Below are positions 34,717 through 49,479 of a DNA stretch of 64,000 nt, in pieces; position 1 is the first letter of the stretch; every line of letters starts with the position of its first letter. The notes below the pieces were generated by a model. The model was not told where the DNA came from, did not search any database, and was given only the letters and a program-made list of their open reading frames with translations. The DNA lies in assembly GCA_946800325.1 (NCBI GenBank), contig OX326956.1:75279087-75343086 (forward strand), written 5' to 3'. Both the position numbers and the translations under genes were made by a program. This DNA comes from Luzula sylvatica (Eukaryota > Streptophyta > Magnoliopsida > Poales > Juncaceae).

Positions 34717-37700
34717 GTGAAAAGTTATGTACTAAAAGATATGATACAAATGATCTAAAAACATGTTATTTGAACTCCTCAAAGCGTTAAAATCTTGTTT
34801 TGAATCGAAAAACAAACTTTCTTAGTGTTTGTGAAATTTGGTGAAAAGTTATGTAACAAAGGATACGATACAAATGATCTAAAAACATGTTATTTGAACT
34901 CCACAACGCGTTGAAATCATGTTTTGAATCGAAAAACAAACTTTCTTAGTGTTTGCGAAATTTGGTGAAAAGTTATGTAGTAAAAGATACGATACAAATG
35001 ATCTAAAAACATGTTATTTGAACTCCTCAAAGCGTTAAAATCTTGTTTTGAATCAAATAACAAACTTTCTTAGTGTTTGTGAAATTTGGTGAAAAGTTAT
35101 GTACTAAAAGATACGATACAAATGATCTAAAAACATGTTATTTGAACTCCTCAAAGCGTTCAAATCTTGTTTTGAATCGAAAAACAAACTTTCTTAGTGT
35201 TTGTGAAATTTGGTGAAAAGTTATGTACTAAAAGATACGATACAAATGATCTAAAAACACGTTATTTGAACTCCTCAAAGCGTTAAAATCTGGTTTTGAA
35301 TCGAAAAACAAACTTTCTTAGTGTTTGTGAACTTTGGTGAAAAGTTATGTACTAAAAGATATGATACAAATGATCTAAAAACATGTTATTTGAACTCCTC
35401 AAAGCGTTAAAATCTTGTTTTGAATCGAAAAACAAACTTTCTTAGTGTTTGTGAAATTTAGTGAAAAGTTATGTAGTAATAGATACAATACAAATAATCT
35501 AAAAACATGTTATTTGAACTCCTCAAAGCGTTCAAATCTTGTTTTGAATCGAAAAACAAACTTTCTTAGTGTTTGTGAAATTTGGTGAAAAGTTATGTAC
35601 TAAAAGATACGATACAAATGATCAAAAAACATGTTATTTGAACTCCTCAAAGCGTTAAAATCTGGTTTTGAATCGAAAAACAAACTTTCTTAGTGTTTGT
35701 GAAATTTGGTGAAAAGTTATGTACTAAAAGATAGGATACAAATGATCTAAAAACATGTTATTTGAACTCCACAACGCGTTAAAATCTTGTTTTGAATCGA
35801 AAAACAAACTTTCTTAGTGTCTGTGAAATTTGGTGAAAAATTATGTAGTAAAAGATACGATACAAATGATCTTAAAAAATGTTGTTTGAACTCCTCAAAG
35901 CGTTAAAATCTTGTTTTGAATCGAAAAACAAACTTTCTTAGTGTTTGTGAAATTTGGTGAAAAGTTATGTACTAATAGATACGATACAAATGATCAAAAA
36001 ACACGTTATTTGAACTCCTCAAAGCGTTAAAATCTAGTTTTGAATCGAAAAACAAACTTTCTTAGTGTTTGTGAAATTTGGTGAAAAGTTATGTAATAAA
36101 AGATACGATACAAATGATCTAAAAACATGTTATTTGAACTCCACAACGCGTTGAAATCATGTTTTGAATCGAAAAACAAACTTTCTTAGTGTTTGCGAAA
36201 TTTGGTGAAAAGTTATGTAGTAAAAGATACGATACAAATGATCTAAAAACATGTTATTTGAACTCCTCAAAGCGTTCAAATCTTGTTTTGAATCGAAAAA
36301 CAAACTTTCTTAGAGTTTGTGAAATTTGGTGAAAAGTTATGTACTAATAGATACGATACAAATGATCTAAAAACACGTTATTTGAACTCCTCAAAACGTT
36401 AAAATCTAGTTTTGATTCGAAAAACAAACTTTCTTAATGTTTGTGAAATTTGGTGAAAAGTTATGTACTAAAAGATACGATACAAATGATCTAAAAACAC
36501 GTTATTTGAACTCCACAACGCGTTGAAATCATGTTTTGAATCGAAAAACAAACTTTCTTAGTGTTTGCGAAATTTGGTGAAAAGTTATGTAGTAAAAGAT
36601 ACGATACAAATGATCTAAAAACATGTTATTTGAACTCCTCAAAGCGTTAAAATCTTGTTTTGAATCAAATAACAAACTTTCTTAGTGTTTGTGAAATTTG
36701 GTGAAAAGTTATGTACTAAAAGATACGATACAAATGATCAAAAAACACGTTATTTGAACTCCTCAAAGCGTTAAAATCTAGTTTTGAATCGAAAAACAAA
36801 CTTTCTTAGTGTTTGTGAAATTTGGTGAAAAGTTATGTAATAAAAGATACGATACAAATGATCTAAAAACATGTTATTTGAACTCCACAACGCGTTGAAA
36901 TCATGTTTTGAATCGAAAAACAAACTTTCTTAGTGTTTGCGAAATTTGGTGAAAAGTTATGTAGTAAAAGATACGATACAAATGATCTAAAAACATGTTA
37001 TTTGAACTCCTCAAAGCGTTCAAATCTTGTTTTGAATCGAAAAACAAACTTTCTTAGAGTTTGTGAAATTTGGTGAAAAGTTATGTACTAAAAGATATGA
37101 TACAAATGATCTAAAAACATGTTATTTGAACTCCTCAAAGCGTTAAAATCTTGTTTTGAATCGAAAAACAAACTTTCTTAGTGTTTGTGAAATTTGGTGA
37201 AAAGTTATGTAACAAAGGATACGATACAAATGATCTAAAAACATGTTATTTGAACTCCACAACGCGTTGAAATCATGTTTTGAATCGAAAAACAAACTTT
37301 CTTAGTGTTTGCGAAATTTGGTGAAAAGTTATGTAGTAAAAGATACGATACAAATGATCTAAAAACATGTTATTTGAACTCCTCAAAGCGTTAAAATCTT
37401 GTTTTGAATCAAATAACAAACTTTCTTAGTGTTTGTGAAATTTGGTGAAAAGTTATGTACTAAAAGATACGATACAAATGATCTAAAAACATGTTATTTG
37501 AACTCCTCAAAGCGTTCAAATCTTGTTTTGAATCGAAAAACAAACTTTCTTAGTGTTTGTGAAATTTGGTGAAAAGTTATGTACTAAAAGATACGATACA
37601 AATGATCTAAAAACACGTTATTTGAACTCCTCAAAGCGTTAAAATCTGGTTTTGAATCGAAAAACAAACTTTCTTAGTGTTTGTGAACTTTGGTGAAAAG

Positions 37701-38874
37701 TTATGTACTAAAAGATATGATACAAATGATCTAAAAACATGTTATTTGAACTCCTCAAAGCGTTAAAATCTTGTTTTGAATCGAAAAACAAACTTTCTTA
37801 GTGTTTGTGAAATTTAGTGAAAAGTTATGTAGTAATAGATACAATACAAATAATCTAAAAACATGTTATTTGAACTCCTCAAAGCGTTCAAATCTTGTTT
37901 TGAATCGAAAAACAAACTTTCTTAGTGTTTGTGAAATTTGGTGAAAAGTTATGTACTAAAAGATACGATACAAATGATCAAAAAACATGTTATTTGAACT
38001 CCTCAAAGCGTTAAAATCTGGTTTTGAATCGAAAAACAAACTTTCTTAGTGTTTGTGAAATTTGGTGAAAAGTTATGTACTAAAAGATAGGATACAAATG
38101 ATCTAAAAACATGTTATTTGAACTCCACAACGCGTTAAAATCTTGTTTTGAATCGAAAAACAAACTTTCTTAGTGTCTGTGAAATTTGGTGAAAAATTAT
38201 GTAGTAAAAGATACGATACAAATGATCTTAAAAAATGTTGTTTGAACTCCTCAAAGCGTTAAAATCTTGTTTTGAATCGAAAAACAAACTTTCTTAGTGT
38301 TTGTGAAATTTGGTGAAAAGTTATGTACTAATAGATACGATACAAATGATCAAAAAACACGTTATTTGAACTCCTCAAAGCGTTAAAATCTAGTTTTGAA
38401 TCGAAAAACAAACTTTCTTAGTGTTTGTGAAATTTGGTGAAAAGTTATGTAATAAAAGATACGATACAAATGATCTAAAAACATGTTATTTGAACTCCAC
38501 AACGCGTTGAAATCATGTTTTGAATCGAAAAACAAACTTTCTTAGTGTTTGCGAAATTTGGTGAAAAGTTATGTAGTAAAAGATACGATACAAATGATCT
38601 AAAAACATGTTATTTGAACTCCTCAAAGCGTTCAAATCTTGTTTTGAATCGAAAAACAAACTTTCTTAGAGTTTGTGAAATTTGGTGAAAAGTTATGTAC
38701 TAATAGATACGATACAAATGATCTAAAAACACGTTATTTGAACTCCTCAAAACGTTAAAATCTAGTTTTGATTCGAAAAACAAACTTTCTTAATGTTTGT
38801 GAAATTTGGTGAAAAGTTATGTACTAAAAGATACGATACAAATGATCTAAAAACACGTTATTTGAACTCCACAA
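34717..38874. repeat. 19-monomer (2356-bp) displaced duplication
   Basis: 34717-36518 and 37073-38874 match at an offset of 2356 bp. Markers are ATGTAACAAAGGATACG (34852 and 37208), TCTTAGAGTTTGTG and CTCAAAACGTTAAAATCTAG. The intervening 36519-37072 is itself a near copy of upstream monomers at a 744-bp (6-monomer) offset. The other 9-kb block copy (39874-48963) lacks this extra unit. Confidence 0.82.
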
Positions 38875-39873
38875 TGCGTTAAAATCTTGTTTTGAATCGA
38901 AAAACAAACTTTCTTAGTGTTTGTGAAATTTGGTGAAAAGTTATGTAGTAAAAGATACGTTACAAATGACCTAAAAACATGTTATTTGAACTCCTCAAAG
39001 CGTTAAAATCTTGTTTTGAATCGAAAAACAAACTTTCTTAGTGTTTGTGAAATTTGGTGAAAAGTTATGTACTAAAAGATACGATACAAATGATCTAAAA
39101 ACATGTTATTTGAACTACTCAAAGCGTTAAAATCTTATTTTGAATCGAAAAACAAACTTTCTTAGTGTTTGCGAAATTTGGTGAAAAGTTATGTACTAAA
39201 AGATACGATACAAATGATCTAAAAACACGTTATTTGAACTCCTCAAAGCGTTAAAATCTAGTTTTGAATCGAAAAACAAACTTTCTTAGTGTTTGTGAAA
39301 TTTGGTGAAAAGTTATGTACTAAAAGATACGATACAAATGATCTAAAAACATGTTATTTGAACTCCACAACGCGTTAAAATCTTGTTTTGAATCGAAAAA
39401 CAAACTTTCTTAGTGTCTGGGAAATTTGGTGAAAAATTATGTATTAAAAGATACGATACAAATGATCTTAAAAAATGTTGTTTGAACTCCTCAAAGCGTT
39501 AAAATCTTGTTTTGAATCGAAAAACAAACTTTCTTAGTGTTTGTGAAATTTGGTGAAAAGTTATGTACTAATAGATACGATACAAATGATCTAAAAACAC
39601 GTTATTTGAACTCCTCAAAGCGTTAAAATCTAGTTTTGAATCGAAAAACAAACTTTCTTAGTGTGTGTGAAATTTGGTGAAAAGTTATGTACTAAAAGAT
39701 ACGATACAAATGATCTAAAAACATGTTATTTGAACTCCACAAAGCGTTAAAATCTTGTTTTGAATCGAAAAACAAACTTTCTTAGTGTTTGCGAAATTTG
39801 GTGAAAAGTTATGTAGTAAACGATACGATACAAATGATCTAAAAACATGTTATTTGAACTCCTCAAAGCGTTC

Positions 39874-42800
39874 AAATCTTGTTTTGAATCGAAAAACAAA
39901 CTTTCTTAGTGTTTGTGAAATTTGGTGAAAAGTTATGTAGTAAAAGATACGATACAAATGATCAAAAAACATGTTATTTGAACTTCTCAAAGCGTTAAAA
40001 TCTTGTTTTGAATCGAAAAACAAACTTTCTTAGTGTGTGTGAAATTTGGTGAAAAGTTATGTACTAAAAGATACGATACAAATGATCTAAAAACATGTTA
40101 TTTGAACTCCACAAAGCGTTAAAATCTTGTTTTGAATCGAAAAACAAACTTTCTTAGTGTTTGCGAAATTTGGTGAAAAGTTATGTAGTAAACGATACGA
40201 TACAAATGATCTAAAAACATGTTATTTGAACTCCTCAAAGCGTTCAAATCTTGTTTTGAATCGAAAAACAAACTTTCTTAGTGTTTGTGAAATTTGGTGA
40301 AAAGTTATGTACTAAAAGATACGATACAAATGATCTAAAAACACGTTATTTGAACTCCTCAAAGCGTTAAAATCTGGTTTTGAATCGAAAAACAAACTTT
40401 CTTAGTGTTTGTGAACTTTGGTGAAAAGTTATGTACTAAAAGATACGATACAAATGATCAAAAAACATGTTATTTGAACTCCTCAAAGCGTTAAAATCTG
40501 GTTTTGAATCGAAAAACAAACTTTCTTAGTGTTTGTGAAATTTGGTGAAAAGTTATGTACTAAAAGATAGGATACAAATGATCTGAAAACATGTTATTTG
40601 AACTCCACAACGCGTTAAAATCTTGTTTTGAATCGAAAAACAAACTTTCTTAGTGTCTGTGAAATTTGGTGAAAAATTATGTAGTAAAAGATACGATACA
40701 AATGATCTTAAAAAATGTTGTTTGAACTCCTCAAAGCGTTAAAATCTTGTTTTGAATCGAAAAACAAACTTTCTTAGTGTTTGCGAAATTTGGTGAAAAG
40801 TTATGTACTAATAGATACGATACAAATGATCTAAAAACACGTTATTTGAACTCCTCAAAGCGTTAAAATCTAGTTTTGAATCGAAAAACAAACTTCCTTA
40901 GTGTTTGTGAAATTTGGTGAAAAGTTATGTAATAAAGGATACGATACAAATGATCTAAAAACATGTTATTTGAACTCCACAACGCGTTGAAATCATGTTT
41001 TGAATCGAAAAACAAACTTTCTTAGTGTTTGCGAAATTTGGTGAAAAGTTATGTAGTAAAAGATACGATACAAATGATCTAAAAACATGTTATTTGAACT
41101 CCTCAAAGCGTTAAAATCTTGTTTTGAATCAAATAACAAACTTTCTTAGTGTTTGTGAAATTTGGTGAAAAGTTATGTACTAAAAGATACGATACAAATG
41201 ATCTAAAAACATGTTATTTGAACTCCTCAAAGCGTTAAAATCTTGTTTTGAATCGAAAAACAAACTTTCTTAGTGTTTGCGAATTTTGGTGAAAAGTTAT
41301 GTACTAAAAGATACGATACAAATGATCTAAAAACACGTTATTTGAACTCCTCAAAGCGTTAAAATCTAGTTTTGAATCGAAAAACAAACTTTCTTAGTGT
41401 TTGTGAAATTTGGTGAAAAGTTATGTACTAAAAGATACGATACAAATGATCTAAAAACATGTTATTTGAACTCCACAACGCGTTAAAATCTTGTTTTGAA
41501 TCGAAAAACAAACTTTTTTAGTGTCTGTGAAATTTGGTGAAAAATTATGTAGTAAAAGATACGATACAAATGATCTTAAAAAATGTTGTTTGAACTCCTC
41601 AAAGCGTTAAAATCTTGTTTTGAATCGAAAAACAAACTTTCTTAGTGTTTGTGAAATTTGGTGAAAAGTTATGTACTAATATATACGATACAAATGATCT
41701 AAAAACACGTTATTTGAACTCCTCAAAGCGTTAATATCTAGTTTTGAATCGGAAAACAAACTTTCTTAGTGTTTGTGAAATTTGGTGAAAAGTTATGTAC
41801 TAAAAGATACGATACAAATGATCTAAAAACATGTTATTTGAACTCCACAAAGCGTTAAAATCTTGTTTTGAATCGAAAAACAAACTTTCTTAGTGTTTGC
41901 GAAATTTGGTGAAAAGTTATGTAGTAAACGATACGATACAAATGATCTAAAAACATCTTATTTGAACTCCTCAAAACGTTCAAATCTGGTTTTGAATCGA
42001 AAAACAAACTTTCTTAGTGTTTGTGAAATTTGGTGAAAAGTTATGTACTAAAAGATACGATACAAATGATCTAAAAACACGTTATTTGAACTCCTCAAAG
42101 CGTTAAAATCTGGTTTTGAATCGAAAAACAAACTTTCTAAGTGTTTGTGAAATTTGGTGAAAAGTTATGTAGTAAAAGATACGATACAAATGATCTAAAA
42201 ACATGTTATTTGAACTCCACAAAGCGTTAAAATCTTGTTTTGAATCGAAAAACAAACTTTCTTAGTGTTTGCGAAATTTGGTGAAAAGTTATGTAGTAAA
42301 CGATACGATACAAATGATCTAAAAACATGTTATTTGAACTCCTCAAAGCGTTCAAATCTTGTTTTGAATCGAAAAACAAACTTTCTTAGTGTTTGTGAAA
42401 TTTGGTGAAAAGTTATGTACTAAAAGATACGATACAAATGATCTAAAAACACGTTATTTGAACTCCTCAAAGCGTTAAAATCTGGTTTTGAATCGAAAAA
42501 CAAACTTTCTTAGTGTTTGTGAACTTTGGTGAAAAGTTATGTACTAAAAGATATGATACAAATGATCTAAAAACATGTTATTTGAACTCCTCAAAGCGTT
42601 AAAATCTTGTTTTGAATCGAAAAACAAACTTTCTTAGTGTTTGTGAAATTTGGTGAAAAGTTATGTAGTAATAGATACAATACAAATAATCTAAAAACAT
42701 GTTATTTGAACTCCTCAAAGCGTTCAAATCTTGTTTTGAATCGAAAAACAAACTTTCTTAGTGTTTGCGAATTTTGGTGAAAAGTTATGTACTAAAAGAT

Positions 42801-45800
42801 ACGATACAAATGATCTAAAAACACGTTATTTGAACTCCTCAAAGCGTTAAAATCTAGTTTTGAATCGAAAAACAAACTTTCTTAGTGTTTGTGAAATTTG
42901 GTGAAAAGTTATGTACTAAAAGATACGATACAAATGATCTAAAAACATGTTATTTGAACTCCACAACGCGTTAAAATCTTGTTTTGAATCGAAAAACAAA
43001 CTTTTTTAGTGTCTGTGAAATTTGGTGAAAAATTATGTAGTAAAAGATACGATACAAATGATCTTAAAAAATGTTGTTTGAACTCCTCAAAGCGTTAAAA
43101 TCTTGTTTTGAATCGAAAAACAAACTTTCTTAGTGTTTGTGAAATTTGGTGAAAAGTTATGTACTAATATATACGATACAAATGATCTAAAAACACGTTA
43201 TTTGAACTCCTCAAAGCGTTAATATCTAGTTTTGAATCGGAAAACAAACTTTCTTAGTGTTTGTGAAATTTGGTGAAAAGTTATGTACTAAAAGATACGA
43301 TACAAATGATCTAAAAACATGTTATTTGAACTCCACAAAGCGTTAAAATCTTGTTTTGAATCGAAAAACAAACTTTCTTAGTGTTTGCGAAATTTGGTGA
43401 AAAGTTATGTAGTAAACGATACGATACAAATGATCTAAAAACATCTTATTTGAACTCCTCAAAACGTTCAAATCTGGTTTTGAATCGAAAAACAAACTTT
43501 CTTAGTGTTTGTGAAATTTGGTGAAAAGTTATGTACTAAAAGATACGATACAAATGATCTAAAAACACGTTATTTGAACTCCTCAAAGCGTTAAAATCTG
43601 GTTTTGAATCGAAAAACAAACTTTCTAAGTGTTTGTGAAATTTGGTGAAAAGTTATGTAGTAAAAGATACGATACAAATGATCTAAAAACATGTTATTTG
43701 AACTCCACAAAGCGTTAAAATCTTGTTTTGAATCGAAAAACAAACTTTCTTAGTGTTTGCGAAATTTGGTGAAAAGTTATGTAGTAAACGATACGATACA
43801 AATGATCTAAAAACATGTTATTTGAACTCCTCAAAGCGTTCAAATCTTGTTTTGAATCGAAAAACAAACTTTCTTAGTGTTTGTGAAATTTGGTGAAAAG
43901 TTATGTACTAAAAGATACGATACAAATGATCTAAAAACACGTTATTTGAACTCCTCAAAGCGTTAAAATCTGGTTTTGAATCGAAAAACAAACTTTCTTA
44001 GTGTTTGTGAACTTTGGTGAAAAGTTATGTACTAAAAGATATGATACAAATGATCTAAAAACATGTTATTTGAACTCCTCAAAGCGTTAAAATCTTGTTT
44101 TGAATCGAAAAACAAACTTTCTTAGTGTTTGTGAAATTTGGTGAAAAGTTATGTAGTAATAGATACAATACAAATAATCTAAAAACATGTTATTTGAACT
44201 CCTCAAAGCGTTCAAATCTTGTTTTGAATCGAAAAACAAACTTTCTTAGTGTTTGTGAAATTTGGTGAAAAGTTATGTACTAAAAGATACGATACAAATG
44301 ATCAAAAAACATGTTATTTCAACTCCTCAAAGCGTTAAAATCTGGTTTTGAATCGAAAAACAAACTTTCTTAGTGTGTGTGAAATTTAGTGAAAAGTTAT
44401 GTACTAAAAGATACGATACAAATGATCTAAAAACATGTTATTTGAACTCCACTACGCGTTAAAATCTTGTTTTGAATCGAAAAACAAACTTTCTTAGTGT
44501 CTGTGAAATTTGGTGAAAAATTATGTAGTAAAAGATACGATACAAATGATATAAAAACAGGTTATTTGAACTCCTCAAAGCGTTAAAATCTTGTTTTGAA
44601 TCGAAAAACAAACTTTCTTAGTGTTTGTGAAATTTGGTGAAAAGTTATGTAATAAAAGATACGATACAAATGATCTAAAAACATGTTATTTGAACTCCAC
44701 AACGCGTTAAAATCATGTTTTGAATCGAAAAACAAACTTTCTTAGTGTTTGCGAAATTTGGTGAAAAGTTATGTAGTAAACGATACGATACAAATGATCT
44801 AAAAACATGTTATTTGAACTCCTCAAAGCGTTAAAATCTTGTTTTGAATCAAATAACAAACTTTCTTAGTGTTTGTGAAATTTGGTGAAAAGTTATGTAC
44901 TAAAAGATACGATACAAATGATCTAAAAACATGTTATTTGAACTCCTCAAAGCGTTAAAATCTTGTTTTGAATCGAAAAACAAACTTTCTTAGTGTTTGC
45001 GAAATTTGGTGAAAAGTTATGTACTAAAAGATACGATACAAATGATCTAAAAACACGTTATTTGAACTCCTCAAAGCGTTAAAATCTTGTTTTGAATCGA
45101 AAAACAAACTTTCTTAGTGTTTGCGAAATTTGGTGAAAAGTTATGTACTAAAAGATACGATACAAATGATCTGAAAACATGTTATTTGAACTCCACAACG
45201 CGTTAAAATCTTGTTTTGAATCGAAAAACAAACTTTCTTAGTGTCTGTGAAATTTGGTGAAAAATTATGTAGTAAAAGATACGATACAAATGATCTTAAA
45301 AAATGTTGTTTGAACTCCTCAAAGCGTTAAAATCTTGTTTTGAATCGAAAAACAAACTTTCTTAGTGTTTGTGAAATTTGGTGAAAAGTTATGTACTAAA
45401 AGATACGATACAAATGATCTAAAAACACGTTATTTGAACTCCTCAAAGCGTTAAAATCTAGTTTTGAATCGAAAAACAAACTTTCTTAGTGTTTGTGAAA
45501 TTTGGTGAAAAGTTATGTACTAAAAGATACGATACAAATGATCTAAAAACATGTTATTTGAACTCCACAACGCGTTAAAATCTTGTTTTGAATCGAAAAA
45601 CAAACTTTCTTAGTGTTTGTGAAATTTGGTGAAAAGTTATGTAGTAAAAGATACGATACAAATGATCAAAAAACATGTTATTTGAACTTCTCAAAGCGTT
45701 AAAATCTTGTTTTGAATCGAAAAACAAACTTTCTTAGTGTGTGTGAAATTTGGTGAAAAGTTATGTACTAAAAGATACGATACAAATGATCTAAAAACAT

Positions 45801-48800
45801 GTTATTTGAACTCCACAAAGCGTTAAAATCTTGTTTTGAATCGAAAAACAAACTTTCTTAGTGTGTGTGAAATTTGGTGAAAAGTTATGTAACAAAGGAT
45901 ACGATACAAATGATCTAAAAACATGTTATTTGAACTCCACAACGCGTTGAAATCATGTTTTGAATCGAAAAACAAACTTTCTTAGTGTTTGCGAAATTTG
46001 GTGAAAAGTTATGTAGTAAAAGATACGATACAAATGATCTAAAAACATGTTATTTGAACTCCTCAAAGCGTTAAAATCTTGTTTTGAATCAAATAACAAA
46101 CTTTCTTAGTGTTTGTGAAATTTGGTGAAAAGTTATGTACTAAAAGATACGATACAAATGATCTAAAAACATGTTATTTGAACTCCTCAAAGCGTTCAAA
46201 TCTTGTTTTGAATCGAAAAACAAACTTTCTTAGTGTTTGTGAAATTTGGTGAAAAGTTATGTACTAAAAGATACGATACAAATGATCTAAAAACACGTTA
46301 TTTGAACTCCTCAAAGCGTTAAAATCTGGTTTTGAATCGAAAAACAAACTTTCTTAGTGTTTGTGAACTTTGGTGAAAAGTTATGTACTAAAAGATATGA
46401 TACAAATGATCTAAAAACATGTTATTTGAACTCCTCAAAGCGTTAAAATCTTGTTTTGAATCGAAAAACAAACTTTCTTAGTGTTTGTGAAATTTGGTGA
46501 AAAGTTATGTAACAAAGGATACGATACAAATGATCTAAAAACATGTTATTTGAACTCCACAACGCGTTGAAATCATGTTTTGAATCGAAAAACAAACTTT
46601 CTTAGTGTTTGCGAAATTTGGTGAAAAGTTATGTAGTAAAAGATACGATACAAATGATCTAAAAACATGTTATTTGAACTCCTCAAAGCGTTAAAATCTT
46701 GTTTTGAATCAAATAACAAACTTTCTTAGTGTTTGTGAAATTTGGTGAAAAGTTATGTACTAAAAGATACGATACAAATGATCTAAAAACATGTTATTTG
46801 AACTCCTCAAAGCGTTCAAATCTTGTTTTGAATCGAAAAACAAACTTTCTTAGTGTTTGTGAAATTTGGTGAAAAGTTATGTACTAAAAGATACGATACA
46901 AATGATCTAAAAACACGTTATTTGAACTCCTCAAAGCGTTAAAATCTGGTTTTGAATCGAAAAACAAACTTTCTTAGTGTTTGTGAACTTTGGTGAAAAG
47001 TTATGTACTAAAAGATATGATACAAATGATCTAAAAACATGTTATTTGAACTCCTCAAAGCGTTAAAATCTTGTTTTGAATCGAAAAACAAACTTTCTTA
47101 GTGTTTGTGAAATTTAGTGAAAAGTTATGTAGTAATAGATACAATACAAATAATCTAAAAACATGTTATTTGAACTCCTCAAAGCGTTCAAATCTTGTTT
47201 TGAATCGAAAAACAAACTTTCTTAGTGTTTGTGAAATTTGGTGAAAAGTTATGTACTAAAAGATACGATACAAATGATCAAAAAACATGTTATTTGAACT
47301 CCTCAAAGCGTTAAAATCTGGTTTTGAATCGAAAAACAAACTTTCTTAGTGTTTGTGAAATTTGGTGAAAAGTTATGTACTAAAAGATAGGATACAAATG
47401 ATCTAAAAACATGTTATTTGAACTCCACAACGCGTTAAAATCTTGTTTTGAATCGAAAAACAAACTTTCTTAGTGTCTGTGAAATTTGGTGAAAAATTAT
47501 GTAGTAAAAGATACGATACAAATGATCTTAAAAAATGTTGTTTGAACTCCTCAAAGCGTTAAAATCTTGTTTTGAATCGAAAAACAAACTTTCTTAGTGT
47601 TTGTGAAATTTGGTGAAAAGTTATGTACTAATAGATACGATACAAATGATCAAAAAACACGTTATTTGAACTCCTCAAAGCGTTAAAATCTAGTTTTGAA
47701 TCGAAAAACAAACTTTCTTAGTGTTTGTGAAATTTGGTGAAAAGTTATGTAATAAAAGATACGATACAAATGATCTAAAAACATGTTATTTGAACTCCAC
47801 AACGCGTTGAAATCATGTTTTGAATCGAAAAACAAACTTTCTTAGTGTTTGCGAAATTTGGTGAAAAGTTATGTAGTAAAAGATACGATACAAATGATCT
47901 AAAAACATGTTATTTGAACTCCTCAAAGCGTTCAAATCTTGTTTTGAATCGAAAAACAAACTTTCTTAGAGTTTGTGAAATTTGGTGAAAAGTTATGTAC
48001 TAATAGATACGATACAAATGATCTAAAAACACGTTATTTGAACTCCTCAAAACGTTAAAATCTAGTTTTGATTCGAAAAACAAACTTTCTTAATGTTTGT
48101 GAAATTTGGTGAAAAGTTATGTACTAAAAGATACGATACAAATGATCTAAAAACACGTTATTTGAACTCCACAATGCGTTAAAATCTTGTTTTGAATCGA
48201 AAAACAAACTTTCTTAGTGTTTGTGAAATTTGGTGAAAAGTTATGTAGTAAAAGATACGTTACAAATGACCTAAAAACATGTTATTTGAACTCCTCAAAG
48301 CGTTAAAATCTTGTTTTGAATCGAAAAACAAACTTTCTTAGTGTTTGTGAAATTTGGTGAAAAGTTATGTACTAAAAGATACGATACAAATGATCTAAAA
48401 ACATGTTATTTGAACTACTCAAAGCGTTAAAATCTTATTTTGAATCGAAAAACAAACTTTCTTAGTGTTTGCGAAATTTGGTGAAAAGTTATGTACTAAA
48501 AGATACGATACAAATGATCTAAAAACACGTTATTTGAACTCCTCAAAGCGTTAAAATCTAGTTTTGAATCGAAAAACAAACTTTCTTAGTGTTTGTGAAA
48601 TTTGGTGAAAAGTTATGTACTAAAAGATACGATACAAATGATCTAAAAACATGTTATTTGAACTCCACAACGCGTTAAAATCTTGTTTTGAATCGAAAAA
48701 CAAACTTTCTTAGTGTCTGGGAAATTTGGTGAAAAATTATGTATTAAAAGATACGATACAAATGATCTTAAAAAATGTTGTTTGAACTCCTCAAAGCGTT

Positions 48801-48963
48801 AAAATCTTGTTTTGAATCGAAAAACAAACTTTCTTAGTGTTTGTGAAATTTGGTGAAAAGTTATGTACTAATAGATACGATACAAATGATCTAAAAACAC
48901 GTTATTTGAACTCCTCAAAGCGTTAAAATCTAGTTTTGAATCGAAAAACAAACTTTCTTAGTG
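39874..48963. repeat. Large array block, copy B (no retrotransposon)
   Basis: Copy B of the 9-kb duplicated block. It carries the same ordered variants as copy A, including its own 12-monomer tandem duplication (41238-44254), but has neither the retrotransposon nor the 19-monomer extra unit. The site equivalent to the insertion (TGAAC at 40723-40727) is intact. One copy-specific change is AACTTCCTTAG near 40890. Confidence 0.88.
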
Positions 48964-49479
48964 TTTGTGAAATTTGGTGAAAAGTTATGTACTAAAAGAT
49001 ACGATACAAATGATCTAAAAACATGTTATTTGAACTCCACAACGCGTTAAAATCTTGTTTTGAATCGCAAAACAAACTTTCTTAGTGTTTGTGAAATTTG
49101 GTGAAAAGTTATGTAGTAAAAGATACGATACAAATGATCAAAAAACATGTTATTTGAACTTCTCAAAGCGTTAAAATCTTGTTTTGAATCGAAAAACAAA
49201 CTTTCTTAGTGTGTGTGAAATTTGGTGAAAAGTTATGTACTAAAAGATACGATACAAATGATCTAAAAACATGTTATTTGAACTCCACAAAGCGTTAAAA
49301 TCTTGTTTTGAATCGAAAAACAAACTTTCTTAGTGTTTGCGAAATTTGGTGAAAAGTTATGTACTAATAGATACGATACAAATGATCTAAAAACACGTTA
49401 TTTGAACTCCTCAAAGCGTTAAAATCTAGTTTTGAATCGAAAAACAAACTTTCTTAGTGTTTGTGAAATTTGGTGAAAA

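Larger units (their letters stand above)
22503..39664. repeat. Large array block, copy A (interrupted)
   Basis: Copy A of a duplicated block. Its segments 22503-23356, 29067-36518 and 38875-39664 match 39874-48963 almost base for base. Offsets are 17371 bp before the retrotransposon, 11656 bp (94 monomers) after it, and 9300 bp (75 monomers) after the additional 19-monomer duplication. Rare markers such as TGATCTGAAAACATG, CTTTTTTAGTGTCTG and GTGTCTGGG agree in order between copies. Confidence 0.88.
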
